Source: Terriglobia bacterium
Lineage (GTDB): Bacteria > Acidobacteriota > Terriglobia > Terriglobales > Acidobacteriaceae
Direction of reading: 5' to 3'
Length of the DNA stretch: 64,000 bases
NCBI GenBank assembly: GCA_020072815.1
Contig: JAIQGE010000021.1
Location: 47,597 to 111,596, forward strand
Position numbers and translations under genes: made by a program. Of this stretch, positions 35,454-44,845 are shown one piece after another (position 1 is the first letter of the stretch; each line of letters begins with the position of its first letter). The notes beneath the pieces are model-generated. The model worked only from the letters and a program-made list of their open reading frames with translations, was not told the DNA's origin and searched no databases.

Positions 35454-35858
35454 CTTGGGCTGTCATTGTCGTGGTCGGCGGAGCCAACTGTCAAGCTGAA
35501 TGCCGATTCATTCATGCGTGATTATGCTAGACTGGCCTGGTCTTGGACCCTTTGACTCCAAAAAGCTGGGCTTCCAGTCCTTGTTATCTGGCCGACGCCG
35601 AATTGTTGGAAGAAACATCCGTGGACGACGGCCCTTCGCGCAACCTTATTAATATTAATGAGGCCGACGGGGCAGAGGATCATGGTTCGGAAGGTGGTGC
35701 CCATCCCCAGCAAGTTCAACCGGACGCAAGTCAAGATGGAACTCCGCATCCGGCCGGGGATGAATGAGTCCGCCGTGCCTCCCACCACGCGTTTGATTGA
35801 GCTTCACGTCCCCGGTTTATCCGCATTCGCAAACCAGAACGCAAGCGGGAGTTGATTG
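35454..35858. other. Divergent intergenic region between selenoprotein and SDR genes
   Basis: It holds a 12-bp A/T palindrome ATTAATATTAAT at 35648-35659 and short open frames of doubtful status. The best is a 65-codon plus-strand frame at 35658-35855 ending just before the SDR; it lacks a ribosome site and recognisable motifs. Promoters for both flanking genes should be here. Confidence 0.4.
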
Positions 35859-36740
35859 ATGGAACTAAGAAACTCTGTCGCGGTCATCACCGGAGCAGGT
35901 TCCGGCATTGGGCGCGCGCTGGCGCAGGAGCTGGCGTCGCTGGGCGCGCAACTCGCCCTGGCGGACGTGAACAGCGCCGCGGCGGAAGAAACGCGCGGCC
36001 TGCTGGGCCCGGTCACGGCCCGGACCTACACTGTGGACGTAGGTGACGCCGCGGCCATGGAAGCCTTCGCCCGCCGCGTAGAACAGGATTTTGGCCGAGC
36101 CACGATTCTGGTCAACAATGCCGGAGTCGCGCTGTTCGGGACGTTCGACGAACTCACCGTCCCAGAGATCGAGTGGCTTTTCCGCATCAACTTCTGGGGC
36201 GTGGTCCACGGCTGCAAGTTTTTTCTCCCCTTGCTGCGGCGGGAGAAGGACGCGCGCATTGTGAATATCTCCAGCGTGCTGGGCATGGTGGGGACTCCCG
36301 GCCAGTCAGCCTATTGCGCCAGCAAGTTTGCCGTTCGCGGCTTGAGTGAAGTGCTGCGGGAAGAGTTGCGCGCGGCGAATGTGAGCGTGACTTGCGTGCA
36401 TCCCGCAGGCATCAGCACCAAAATCGCATTGAACGCGCGCGCCGGCGCCGCCACCCGGGCTGAAGACCAGGAGCAGGCCCAGGCCAGATTTGCCAAAGTC
36501 CTGCAGATTTCTCCGCAGGCTGCGGCGCAGACCATTGTGCGCGGAGTCCTCAAGAACAGAGACCGCGTACTGATCGGCGCGGATGCTCACCGCATTGACT
36601 TCTTCACCCGATTGATGCCCGTTCGCGCCAGCGCCGTTCTCACCAAGTGGATGCAGAAGCGAATCGAAGAGCCGGAAAGGGCGCCGGAGCCCAAGAACCC
36701 GGAGCCCAAGAACAAAGAGGCGGCTCCGGCTTCCCGCTAG
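35859..36740 (+). CDS. Short-chain dehydrogenase/reductase
   Basis: A 293-residue NAD(P)-dependent oxidoreductase of the classical SDR family. The Rossmann motif is TGAGSGIGRAL, the NNAG segment is VNNAGVALFG, the catalytic Ser is in NISSVLGMVG, and YCASK carries the catalytic Tyr-Lys. The C-terminal tail is extended and Pro/Glu/Lys-rich (PEPKN twice). Substrate unknown. The ATG is preferred over the TTG one codon upstream. Confidence 0.85.
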   Translation: MELRNSVAVITGAGSGIGRALAQELASLGAQLALADVNSAAAEETRGLLGPVTARTYTVDVGDAAAMEAFARRVEQDFGRATILVNNAGVALFGTFDELTVPEIEWLFRINFWGVVHGCKFFLPLLRREKDARIVNISSVLGMVGTPGQSAYCASKFAVRGLSEVLREELRAANVSVTCVHPAGISTKIALNARAGAATRAEDQEQAQARFAKVLQISPQAAAQTIVRGVLKNRDRVLIGADAHRIDFFTRLMPVRASAVLTKWMQKRIEEPERAPEPKNPEPKNKEAAPASR

Positions 36741-37098
36741 TTGGGCATTCCGCCTGGTGGCGGGCGACGCAGGGGCATAAAAACATCAGGGGCCGATTGC
36801 TTTCAAAGTCGCAACAGCGCGAAGTGCCTAGAATTACAAGACTCATGAAATCAACCTTTTGACAAATCCGCCTCGGAGAGACATAATTCTTGGCCGTGGT
36901 CTCCCTGCCACACCGTTCGCACTCTCCCGGACCCTCCGGCGCCCGCCGGCGAGGCGTGTTTCCTATATTGCAGATAAGGTGCAATCGCATGGCAAGGGAA
37001 GATATGAATGAGGATTCATTCATAGCAGTGGACGGCGGGTTCTACTTAAGGAATTGTTCTTCGCTGACGATGTCCTCACGCTTGAAACAGGAGGCTTT
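36741..37098. other. Intergenic region upstream of the first TonB receptor
   Basis: It contains an SDR 3' region, no convincing gene, a 9-bp-arm palindrome at 37003-37024, and the strong AGGAGG site before the receptor ATG. Open frames on both strands look like noise. Confidence 0.4.
37003..37024. promoter_or_regulatory. Palindrome upstream of TonB-dependent receptor
   Basis: TATGAATGA / TCATTCATA, nine bases each side of GGAT, lies about 75 bases before the receptor start. The symmetry suggests a dimeric regulator site, but no regulator is known. Confidence 0.35.
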
Positions 37099-40000
37099 AT
37101 GAGGTCGTTCAATCTCTGGAAAACCCTTTTTGTGTGCGCGCTGATGGTTGTGTTGCTCAGCGGCATGGCGGTCGCGCAGGGCGTTGGCGCCTCCGGCGAC
37201 ATCACAGGTACAGTCACTGACCAGTCCGGAGCCATCATTGCCGGTGCAACGATTACTGTCACGGACGTCGCAAAGGGCACCAAGCACATTGTCACGTCGG
37301 ACAGCAATGGCCAGTTCCGCGTGCAAGCGCTGTTGCCGGCCACCTACAGCGTGAGCGTGATGAAGGGCGGCTTTCAAGCGGAAATCGCCAAGGCTGTGCA
37401 GGTGGGCATCGGCCAAACCAGCATTGTTGATTTCAAGATGAAGGTGTCCCAGGTCTCAGAGGCCCTTGAGGTCACCACGGAAGCGCCGCTGGTCGAAACC
37501 GACAAGGGACAGCAGGCCAACGTGGTCAGTGAGCAGTACATCCGTGAATTGCCCATCAACCGTCGCGACTACCTGACGTTTACCCTGCTGGCGCCGGCCG
37601 TTACAGATTCCACCCGCTTGGCGGGCGACCAGGACTTCCGCGTGAAGCAGACGCCGCAGAGCGGCCTGTCGTTCTACGGTAGCAACGGCCGCGGCAACAG
37701 CGTGACCGTGGACGGCGGCGAAGCCAATGACGACGCCGGCGGCGTGCGCCTGAACGTGGGCCAGGATGCCGTGCAGGAATTCCAGATCAACCGCAGCAAC
37801 TACGGCGTGGAGTTGGGAGGAGCCAGCGGAGCCACTATCAACATCGTGACCAAGTCGGGCACCAACAATACTCATGGCAGCCTGTTTGCGCTCTTCCGGA
37901 ACGACGGCATGGATGCCGCCAATCCGTTCGCCAAATCGCAGGCGTTGCAGCCCGGGCAGACGTTTAATCCGGCCTTGCCGGACTCGGTGGGGAGAAACAT
38001 CAAGGATACCTTGAAGCGTGAGCAATTCGGCGCCAGCATCGGTCTCCCTATCAAACACGACAAGACATTCTTCTTCACCTCGTTTGAGGGACTGATGAAT
38101 GACTCGCAAAACGCGGTTACCCTGTTCAACTCAACCAGCGTTTTCCGTCCGAACGGCGGCCAGCAAGCCATTCTTGGCCAATTGGCCACCTTGGCGGGGA
38201 ATCCTCCGGTGCCCTGTCTTACCGGCCAGCCGGCGTTGCCTGCGGCCACCTGCGCGGCGATTCTCACCAACGTTCTGACCGTCAACCCGGCTACCAGCCC
38301 GCTGAACGCGTTTATCGTCAACCAATTTGAAAACAACGGCGGCCTGTTCCCCTACACCACGCGCCTGTATCTGGCGTCTTCCCGTCTGGACCACCAGTTC
38401 AGCGACAAGAACCAGGTCTTGTTGCGTTACAGCTTCGGGCATGATCGCGAAGAGAATCCTGACGTGCAGTCCTTGACCGGGTTCTCCCGCGGCAGCTCCG
38501 TGCACGCCTTCGACAATACTCTGGCTGCTGCCCACTTTCACCAGTTCAGCGCCAAGACCTTGAACGAAATCCGCGCGCAGTTTAATTACTCAGGCTTCAA
38601 CGTCATCCCCAACGTGCCCGGCGAAGTGGGTTTGGATATCCCCGGTTTCGCCAACTTAGGCACGCAAATCTTCCTGCCCAGCTTGACCATCATGCGCCGC
38701 TATGAAATCGCCGACAATTTCAGCACGATCCGCGGCAAACACAATTTCAAATTCGGCGGCTACGAACTGTATCGTGGCAACCATTCAGAGTCGCACACCT
38801 TCTTCCCCGGCCGGTTCGTCTTTGGCAACTTGCCCGGAGGGCTCCTGAGCCCCTGCCTGCAAGTGCCGGCGGCCTGCGGACTCACTGCCGCTGCCCAGAC
38901 CATCAGTCCTCTGCAGTCGGTTTCGCTGGGACTGCCGCAGTTCTATCAGCAGGGCTTTGGCAATCCTGTGTACAACTATCCCCGTCCATATACTTCAGCC
39001 TACGCCCAGGACCAATGGGCGGTCAGGCCCAACCTGCAGTTGACCTATGGCGTGCGCTATGAAGTGGACTCCCAGTACGGAGCGCTGGTCACAGACAAGA
39101 ACAATTTTGCCCCCCGCGCCGCTTTCTCATGGGACCCCTTCAACGACAAGAAGACCGTGATCCGCGGCGGATACGGGCTGTTCTATTCCCCCGTCTATGG
39201 CCAGATTGCTGACGTGGTGCAGACTCTGGGCTTGGTGAACGGTAACCGGCAGATTGCCCAGATTTTTGTGCCCATCACCGGTGCACCGGGCAATCCCGCG
39301 CTGACCTCAGCAGCCATCTTCCAGACGCTGTTTGCCCAGGGCAAGGTCCAGTGCGCCATCCCCACCGGCTTGAATGCGGCCTGCATTACACCCGGAGATC
39401 TGACCCAGTTCGGTATCGCCATTACCCATAGCGGCGCCATTCCCCCGCTGACGGTCATTTTCAGCGGGCAATCTGACTACCAGAACCCCTACTCGCAGCA
39501 GGCTGAATTCGGCATTGAGCGCCAGGTGGGACGCGAATGGGCAGTTTCGGTGAGTGGCATTTATGTGCACACCATCGGGTTGCCGGTGGCCCTTGACCAG
39601 AATGCGCTGTCTACTGCCCCGATCAGCAACATTACGTTGTCTACTGGACAAGTCGTTCCGGTGCGCAACTTCAATACCAGCACGAGCAACGCTCTCACGC
39701 CGGGCTTGGCGCCCTGCGGCGGAGCGGCAATCGTCACTTGCTTTGCCAACCCGCTGCGGCTTCAGGACAACGTTTATTCGTCCAAGGGGTCGGCGTTGTA
39801 TGAAGGCGTGATCTTTGAGATCAAGAAGCGCGTGTCCCACCACGTTGGCCTGTTTGCGAACTACACCTTCAGCAAGGCCTTTGATACCTCAACCGATTTC
39901 AACAGTGACTTTGCTCCGCAGGACCAGACCAACCTGGCGGGCGACCGCGGGCTCTCTGATTTTGATCAGCGGCACAAGTTGGTGGTGGTGGCGCTGTTGG

Positions 40001-40428
40001 ATACCGGCCACGGCGGGGACGGCATCCACAAGCTGATTTCCGGCTTTGAGTTTGCCCCCATCGTCCGCTACAACAGCGGCCATCCTTTCAACCTGCTGGC
40101 CGGCACGGACGTGAACGGCGACCGCCACTCCACCAATGACCGTCCTGTGGGCGCGGCCCGCAACACCGGTCAAGGTCCGGACTTCCTCTCCTTTGACGCG
40201 CGCTTGACCCGTTCGTTCAAGATGGGCGAGCACGGCAGGTTCATGTTTATGGCGGAAGGGTTCAATCTGCTCAACCGCACCAACTTTGCCACGGTCAACA
40301 ACGTGGTAGGCCCGCGGCCGGACCTGGTACCCGGCTTTACCAACTTCAACTTTACCGGCGACCAACTGGGATTCACTTCAGCGTTCCCGTCACGCCAGTT
40401 CCAGCTCGGGTTCCGCGCCAATTTCTAA
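37099..40428 (+). CDS. Oar-type TonB-dependent receptor with carboxypeptidase-like regulatory domain
   Basis: About 1109 residues, outer-membrane beta-barrel receptor. A signal peptide is followed by a CarboxypepD_reg-like domain (about 30-110: GDITGTVTDQSGAIIAGATITV), a plug region (QYIRELPINRRDYLTFTLLAPAV) and a large barrel with many alternating aromatic strands. It ends in the C-terminal phenylalanine (QLGFRANF) needed for barrel assembly. This Oar-like type is abundant in acidobacteria and probably imports oligosaccharides or peptides with TonB energy. No lone TonB box is evident. AGGAGG lies 6 bases before the ATG; an upstream start is rejected. A terminator follows. Confidence 0.9.
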   Translation: MRSFNLWKTLFVCALMVVLLSGMAVAQGVGASGDITGTVTDQSGAIIAGATITVTDVAKGTKHIVTSDSNGQFRVQALLPATYSVSVMKGGFQAEIAKAVQVGIGQTSIVDFKMKVSQVSEALEVTTEAPLVETDKGQQANVVSEQYIRELPINRRDYLTFTLLAPAVTDSTRLAGDQDFRVKQTPQSGLSFYGSNGRGNSVTVDGGEANDDAGGVRLNVGQDAVQEFQINRSNYGVELGGASGATINIVTKSGTNNTHGSLFALFRNDGMDAANPFAKSQALQPGQTFNPALPDSVGRNIKDTLKREQFGASIGLPIKHDKTFFFTSFEGLMNDSQNAVTLFNSTSVFRPNGGQQAILGQLATLAGNPPVPCLTGQPALPAATCAAILTNVLTVNPATSPLNAFIVNQFENNGGLFPYTTRLYLASSRLDHQFSDKNQVLLRYSFGHDREENPDVQSLTGFSRGSSVHAFDNTLAAAHFHQFSAKTLNEIRAQFNYSGFNVIPNVPGEVGLDIPGFANLGTQIFLPSLTIMRRYEIADNFSTIRGKHNFKFGGYELYRGNHSESHTFFPGRFVFGNLPGGLLSPCLQVPAACGLTAAAQTISPLQSVSLGLPQFYQQGFGNPVYNYPRPYTSAYAQDQWAVRPNLQLTYGVRYEVDSQYGALVTDKNNFAPRAAFSWDPFNDKKTVIRGGYGLFYSPVYGQIADVVQTLGLVNGNRQIAQIFVPITGAPGNPALTSAAIFQTLFAQGKVQCAIPTGLNAACITPGDLTQFGIAITHSGAIPPLTVIFSGQSDYQNPYSQQAEFGIERQVGREWAVSVSGIYVHTIGLPVALDQNALSTAPISNITLSTGQVVPVRNFNTSTSNALTPGLAPCGGAAIVTCFANPLRLQDNVYSSKGSALYEGVIFEIKKRVSHHVGLFANYTFSKAFDTSTDFNSDFAPQDQTNLAGDRGLSDFDQRHKLVVVALLDTGHGGDGIHKLISGFEFAPIVRYNSGHPFNLLAGTDVNGDRHSTNDRPVGAARNTGQGPDFLSFDARLTRSFKMGEHGRFMFMAEGFNLLNRTNFATVNNVVGPRPDLVPGFTNFNFTGDQLGFTSAFPSRQFQLGFRANF

Positions 40429-40440
40429 CCGGCTTGTCCA

Positions 40441-40482
40441 CGACGGCGGAGTGGTTCTCCACTCCGTCGTTTTTTTGTTTTT
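40441..40482 (+). terminator. Rho-independent terminator after TonB receptor
   Basis: CGACGGCGGAGTGG / CCACTCCGTCG with loop TTCT forms a long stem with small bulge, followed by TTTTTTTGTTTTT. It starts 12 bases after the stop codon. Confidence 0.85.
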
Positions 40483-40542
40483 GCGCTACAATGGCCGGTC
40501 GCTGGCAAGCCGGCAGATTTGCTGAGCGATCTTTTTCTCGCC

Positions 40543-42225
40543 ATGGCCTCGTCGTCCCACACCACTCAGGTTCCCGCAACCGTTGGCGCGCAAGCGGTGG
40601 TGGAAGCTCTGCTGCGTTCCGGAATCCACTTCGGCTTTGGCATTCCCAGCATCCACAACATCGCCATCTATGAAGGCTTGCGGCAGGCCCGGCAATTCCA
40701 CCATTGGGTGGTGCGCCACGAGCAGGCTGCGGGCTACGCTGCGGACGCCTTCTTTCGCCACAGCGGAAGAATCGCCGCTGTATTTGCATCCACTGGGCCG
40801 GGCAATCTTTTCACTCTTGTTCCGCTGCTGGAGAGTCTGCAGACCGGCACGCCCATGCTTCTGGTAGGCACCAACATTGCTTCGTCGCTGCAGTCCGGAC
40901 GAGGCGGAGCGCTGCATGAGACGCCGAACCAGTTTGACATCATCCGGCCGCTGACCCGTTTTGCCCGGCGCGTCGCCACGCCGGACGAAATTCCGGCCGC
41001 GTTTGCCGAAGCCGCGGCGATGCTGCATGGCCCATCGCCGGGGCCCGCGTTCATTGAGATTCCTCACGATTTCCTGTATGCGCCGCTCTCCGCCGCTTCG
41101 GCCGTTGCTGCGGCCAAGCCGCCGGCGCGGCCGTCAGTATCGCCATCGCTGCTCGCCGCTGCGATCGGTCTTCTTGAAGCCAGCAAACGTCCGGTAATAG
41201 TTCTGGGCGCTGGAGTGCACGGTGGTCCTGCATGCACGCTGCAACTGGCTGAACTGCTCCAGTCGCCGGTGTTGACCACCACCAGCGGCAAGGGCCAAAT
41301 CGCCGGCGATCATCCTCTGTCCGCCGGATGTCTTTCGCGCCTGGGAGCCGTGCAGGATTTGCTGTCAGAAGCAGACTTGCTTGTCACCGTCGGCGCCAAA
41401 CTCACCGAATTTGATACCGGCCGGTATAGCCTGAAGTTTCCGGCGCAGCATCTCCAGATCGTGGAAGACCAGAGCTACCCTGGAGACCGTTTCCCCGCGA
41501 CGCTGCAACTGGCGGGCGGCGTCGCCACCGTCTGCCCCGCGCTTGCCGGCAAGGCAAAATCAAGGACAGCGTGGTTCGATCTTGCTTCCATGCGGACCCA
41601 AGAGAGCCAGCGGCTGGAATCACTGAACGCCGGTGCTTATACCGCGCTCAAGCTTCTCCGAAGGGCGCTTCATCGCGATGATGTAGTGGTCAATGACCAG
41701 TCCATTCTCAACTACTGGGCGTCTGCCTTCTTTCCTGTATTGGAGCCGGGGACGTTCCTGTATCCTTCAGGCTCAGGAACTCTGGGTTATGCGTTGCCTG
41801 CGGCGGTGGGCGTGGCTTGCGCCATGCAGGCGACGGGCCGGCATAGACGCATCGTCTGTATCGCGGGCGACGGCGGCTTTCAGTACACGCTCCACGAGCT
41901 GGCCACCATCGCTCAGTTCAAGTTGCCGGTGAAGATACTGCTGGTCAACGACCATGCTTATGGCGTGATCGGGTTCCTGCAGCGGTCCATGTTCGGACAA
42001 ACGCACGAGGTCGCGCTGACGAATCCTGACTTCTGCAAATTGGCGCAAGCCTACGGCATTGCCGCCGAAAGCATCGCAACCGTGGACCAGCTTGAGCAGC
42101 GCCTACCCGGTTGGCTGGACGCTCCGGGACCCAGTCTGCTGGAGTGGCAAACTGAGTTACAAGCCCCGTGGGAAGCCGGCGCAATTCCGCGTCCCACCGG
42201 TGTTACTCCGGCCGGGCAAAAATAA
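40543..42225 (+). CDS. Thiamine pyrophosphate-dependent enzyme (acetolactate synthase / 2-hydroxyacyl-CoA lyase-like)
   Basis: About 560 residues with the three domains of the POX/ALS family. The catalytic Glu is in WVVRHEQAAGYAADAFFR. The central domain is followed by the TPP-binding motif GDGGFQYTLHEL ending VNDHAYGVIG. It lacks a neighbouring ilvN regulatory subunit, so it is probably not the biosynthetic acetolactate synthase. Standing before an SDR and an acyl-CoA ligase, it could be a carboligase or 2-hydroxyacyl-CoA lyase type enzyme; this is inference. The ATG giving MASSSHTT is chosen. Confidence 0.8.
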   Translation: MASSSHTTQVPATVGAQAVVEALLRSGIHFGFGIPSIHNIAIYEGLRQARQFHHWVVRHEQAAGYAADAFFRHSGRIAAVFASTGPGNLFTLVPLLESLQTGTPMLLVGTNIASSLQSGRGGALHETPNQFDIIRPLTRFARRVATPDEIPAAFAEAAAMLHGPSPGPAFIEIPHDFLYAPLSAASAVAAAKPPARPSVSPSLLAAAIGLLEASKRPVIVLGAGVHGGPACTLQLAELLQSPVLTTTSGKGQIAGDHPLSAGCLSRLGAVQDLLSEADLLVTVGAKLTEFDTGRYSLKFPAQHLQIVEDQSYPGDRFPATLQLAGGVATVCPALAGKAKSRTAWFDLASMRTQESQRLESLNAGAYTALKLLRRALHRDDVVVNDQSILNYWASAFFPVLEPGTFLYPSGSGTLGYALPAAVGVACAMQATGRHRRIVCIAGDGGFQYTLHELATIAQFKLPVKILLVNDHAYGVIGFLQRSMFGQTHEVALTNPDFCKLAQAYGIAAESIATVDQLEQRLPGWLDAPGPSLLEWQTELQAPWEAGAIPRPTGVTPAGQK

Positions 42226-42239
42226 GTTTGGAGAACCGA

Positions 42240-43049
42240 ATGGAATCCTCGCACACCGGCGGCAGAGAAGCCAACCGCAACGTCAAGCAACTGTTTGACC
42301 TCTCCGGACGTGTGGCGGTGATTACCGGCGGGTCCATCGGCCTGGGACGCCAGATGGCGGAAGGCCTGGCTGAAATGGGAGCGAACCTGGTGCTTTGCGC
42401 CCGCAAGAAGGAACGTTGCGAGCAGGCCGCGCACGAATTGGCCAAGCTCGGCGTAAAGACTATGGCTTTGGCCTGCGACGTAAAAGATCCCGCCAGCGTC
42501 AAGCAACTGATGGAAGCAGCCGTCGTCCAGTTTGGGCGGATTGATATCCTCATCAACAACGCGGGAATCTCCTGGGGCGCGCCGGTGGAAACCATGTCCC
42601 TGGCCGACTGGAACAAAGTTCTGGAGACCAATCTCACTGGAACATTTTTGTGCTCGCAGGCTGCGGGAAGAACGATGATCGCGCAGGGAAGCGGTAAGAT
42701 CATCAACGTGGCGTCAGTCGCCGGGCTGGCTGGCGCGCCTTCCGAGGCGGTGCAAGCCATTGGCTACCACGCCAGCAAAGGCGGCGTGATCGCGTTTACC
42801 AAAGACCTGGCGTGCAAGTGGGCGCGGCACAACATTCAAGTCAACGCTCTGGCGCCCGGATGGTTTCCCACGCACATGTCAGACCGCGTGCTGGAAGCCA
42901 AGAAAGATTATTTGCTGGAACACATTCCGCTGCGCCGCTTCGGGACGGATTACGACTTGAAAGGCGCCGCCGTACTTCTTGCTTCTGACGCCTCCGCTTA
43001 CATCACCGGCCACGTTCTGGTGGTGGATGGAGGGCAATCGGCATGGTAA
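42240..43049 (+). CDS. Short-chain dehydrogenase/reductase (gluconate 5-dehydrogenase-like)
   Basis: 269 residues. An N-terminal tail precedes the dinucleotide site VITGGSIGLGRQMAE, then INNAGISWG, a catalytic Ser in NVASVAGLAG, and YHASK. The C-terminus VLVVDGGQSAW is standard for the family. GGAGAA precedes the ATG. It lies 14 bases after the TPP enzyme and 13 bases before the acyl-CoA ligase, so the three form an operon. Substrate is unknown; a 3-hydroxyacyl or sugar-alcohol substrate would fit. Confidence 0.85.
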   Translation: MESSHTGGREANRNVKQLFDLSGRVAVITGGSIGLGRQMAEGLAEMGANLVLCARKKERCEQAAHELAKLGVKTMALACDVKDPASVKQLMEAAVVQFGRIDILINNAGISWGAPVETMSLADWNKVLETNLTGTFLCSQAAGRTMIAQGSGKIINVASVAGLAGAPSEAVQAIGYHASKGGVIAFTKDLACKWARHNIQVNALAPGWFPTHMSDRVLEAKKDYLLEHIPLRRFGTDYDLKGAAVLLASDASAYITGHVLVVDGGQSAW

Positions 43050-43062
43050 CTCTGAGGGCCTC

Positions 43063-44673
43063 ATGAACATTCCGCTTACGCCGCTGCGCTTTTTGCGCTA
43101 CGCCAGCCAGCAATATCCCGCCAAGACGGCGGTCATCTGCGGCGACCATCGCTACACCTACTCGCAGTTTTCTGACCGCGCGGCCCATCTGGCCGGTGCG
43201 CTGCTGGCCGCGGGCGTGCAACCAGGCGACCGCGTGGCGTACCTGAGCGGCAATTGCCATCGCCTGCTGGAAGCCTACTACGGAGTGCTGGAAGCCGGCG
43301 CCGTTCTGTTGCCGCTGAACATCCGCCTGGCGCCGCTGGAGCTGGCCTACATCCTGAATGATGCGGAAGCCACCATCCTGTTGTTTGAAGAACAGTTCAC
43401 GCCGCTGGTGGAAGCTTTCCGCAAAGAACTGAATTCCGTCAAATCATTTGTTCTTCTGGACGCCAAGCCCGGCGCGGAGAGCTGGGTCGCGCGGCAGAAC
43501 TACGAAGAGCTTTTGGCGAAAGCCGCTCCACACCATGCCGACGTAATGGCGATTGACGAAAACTCGCTCGCCGAGCTTTTTTACACCAGCGGCACCAGCG
43601 CCAATCCTAAAGGCGTGATGCTGACGCATCGCAACATATATCTTCATGCGCTCAACGTCGCGCTCACGTTCCACACCGGCAGCGATTCCATTGAGCTGCA
43701 TACCATCCCACTGTTCCACGCCAACGGCTGGGGCGTAGCCCATTCGCTGACCTTCGTCGGCGGAACGCACGTGATGATCCGCAAGTTTGATCCGCCGGAG
43801 GTCTTCCGCCTCATCCAGCAGGAGCACGCCCAGGCGTGCAGCCTGGTTCCGGCCATGGCCACGGCGCTGGTGAACTGTCCGGACCGCACCAAGTATGACC
43901 TCAGCAGCTTGAAGCGGATCACGCTGGGCGGGGCGGCTTCATCGCCCACGCTGGTGCGCGAAGTGGAAGAGAAAATGGGCTGTCCCTGCTTCTCCGGATA
44001 CGGACTCACGGAGACTTGTCCGGTGCTCACCACCGCGCAGATGAAGTTAGGCGTGAATTGGCAGGGCGACGAGCGATATGAAGGCCAGGCGAGCACCGGC
44101 TACGCCATTCCCGGCGTGGAGATCCGCGTGGTGGACCCCGACGGCAACGATCTCCCTCGCGATGGCCAGAGCATTGGAGAAATTGTGGCCCGCAGTGACG
44201 GCGTGATGGCCGGTTACTGGAAACAGCCGGAAGCCACCGCCCACGTGATGCGCGGCGGCTGGTTCCACACCGGCGATATGGCCACCATGGCCGAGAACGG
44301 CTACGTGCTGATCGTGGACCGCAAGAAAGACATCATCGTCAGCGGCGGGGAAAACATTTCATCGCTGGAAGTGGAAAAGGCCATCCTCGCTCACCCAGCG
44401 GTGTATGAAGTGGCGGTGATTCCCGTACCCGACGATCGCTGGGGAGAAGTCCCCAAGGCCCTGGTCACATTGAAGCCGGGAGCCCAAGCAGCCGCCGACG
44501 AGTTGCTGGAATTCTGCCGCGGGCGGCTGGCGCACTACAAGTGTCCGCGGTCGGTGGAATTTGTGGATGCCCTGCCCAAGACCGGCACGGGCAAAATCTT
44601 GAAGAAAGAGTTGCGAAAGAAATACTGGTCGGGGACGGAAAGCATCCGGCCGGAAATGGCGACGAAAAAATAA
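43063..44673 (+). CDS. Acyl-CoA synthetase (AMP-forming)
   Basis: About 536 residues, ANL superfamily ligase making acyl-CoA from a carboxylic acid, ATP and CoA. The P-loop-like motif is LFYTSGTSANPKGVMLTHRN; FSGYGLTETCPVLTT is the A5 core and HTGDMATMAENGYVLIVDRKKDIIVSGGENISS the A8 hinge. The A10 lysine is in TGTGKILKKELR. It is most like medium/long-chain fatty-acid ligases. Its start is an ATG after GAGGG. It is third in an operon with the TPP enzyme and SDR and shares a direction with the following FabG-like and MaoC genes. Confidence 0.9.
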   Translation: MNIPLTPLRFLRYASQQYPAKTAVICGDHRYTYSQFSDRAAHLAGALLAAGVQPGDRVAYLSGNCHRLLEAYYGVLEAGAVLLPLNIRLAPLELAYILNDAEATILLFEEQFTPLVEAFRKELNSVKSFVLLDAKPGAESWVARQNYEELLAKAAPHHADVMAIDENSLAELFYTSGTSANPKGVMLTHRNIYLHALNVALTFHTGSDSIELHTIPLFHANGWGVAHSLTFVGGTHVMIRKFDPPEVFRLIQQEHAQACSLVPAMATALVNCPDRTKYDLSSLKRITLGGAASSPTLVREVEEKMGCPCFSGYGLTETCPVLTTAQMKLGVNWQGDERYEGQASTGYAIPGVEIRVVDPDGNDLPRDGQSIGEIVARSDGVMAGYWKQPEATAHVMRGGWFHTGDMATMAENGYVLIVDRKKDIIVSGGENISSLEVEKAILAHPAVYEVAVIPVPDDRWGEVPKALVTLKPGAQAAADELLEFCRGRLAHYKCPRSVEFVDALPKTGTGKILKKELRKKYWSGTESIRPEMATKK

Positions 44674-44677
44674 TTCT

Positions 44678-44823
44678 CACCACGGAGACACGGAGGCACG
44701 GAGAAGAAATCATGATGGTGCGTGGGGCCTGCGAGAATGTTGCGGCCAAGAAATATCGATGGACCGTGTAAACAACGGCCAAATTTGTTTTGCAGTTCTC
44801 CGTGTCTCAGTGCCTCCGTGGTG
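44678..44823. repeat. Inverted repeat of the CACGGAG type
   Basis: Two 28-base arms (44678-44705 and 44796-44823) are inverted copies matching at 25 positions, each built from CACGGAG-like units. They enclose about 90 bases without a gene. The structure resembles small dispersed palindromic or MITE-like intergenic elements; no terminal duplication was identified. Confidence 0.55.
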
Positions 44824-44845
44824 GAATGTGCGCTGAAAGGGAAAA

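Noticed and set aside
34923..35515. Peroxiredoxin gene read as a frameshifted pseudogene made of two shorter frames
   Set aside because: The frame is unbroken except for one TGA at the redox Cys position. The other frame at 35180-35515 has no family sequence, so selenocysteine fits better than decay.
35658..35855. 65-codon plus-strand frame before the SDR as a gene
   Set aside because: No ribosome site, family feature or paralogue; it is mentioned only within the intergenic entry.
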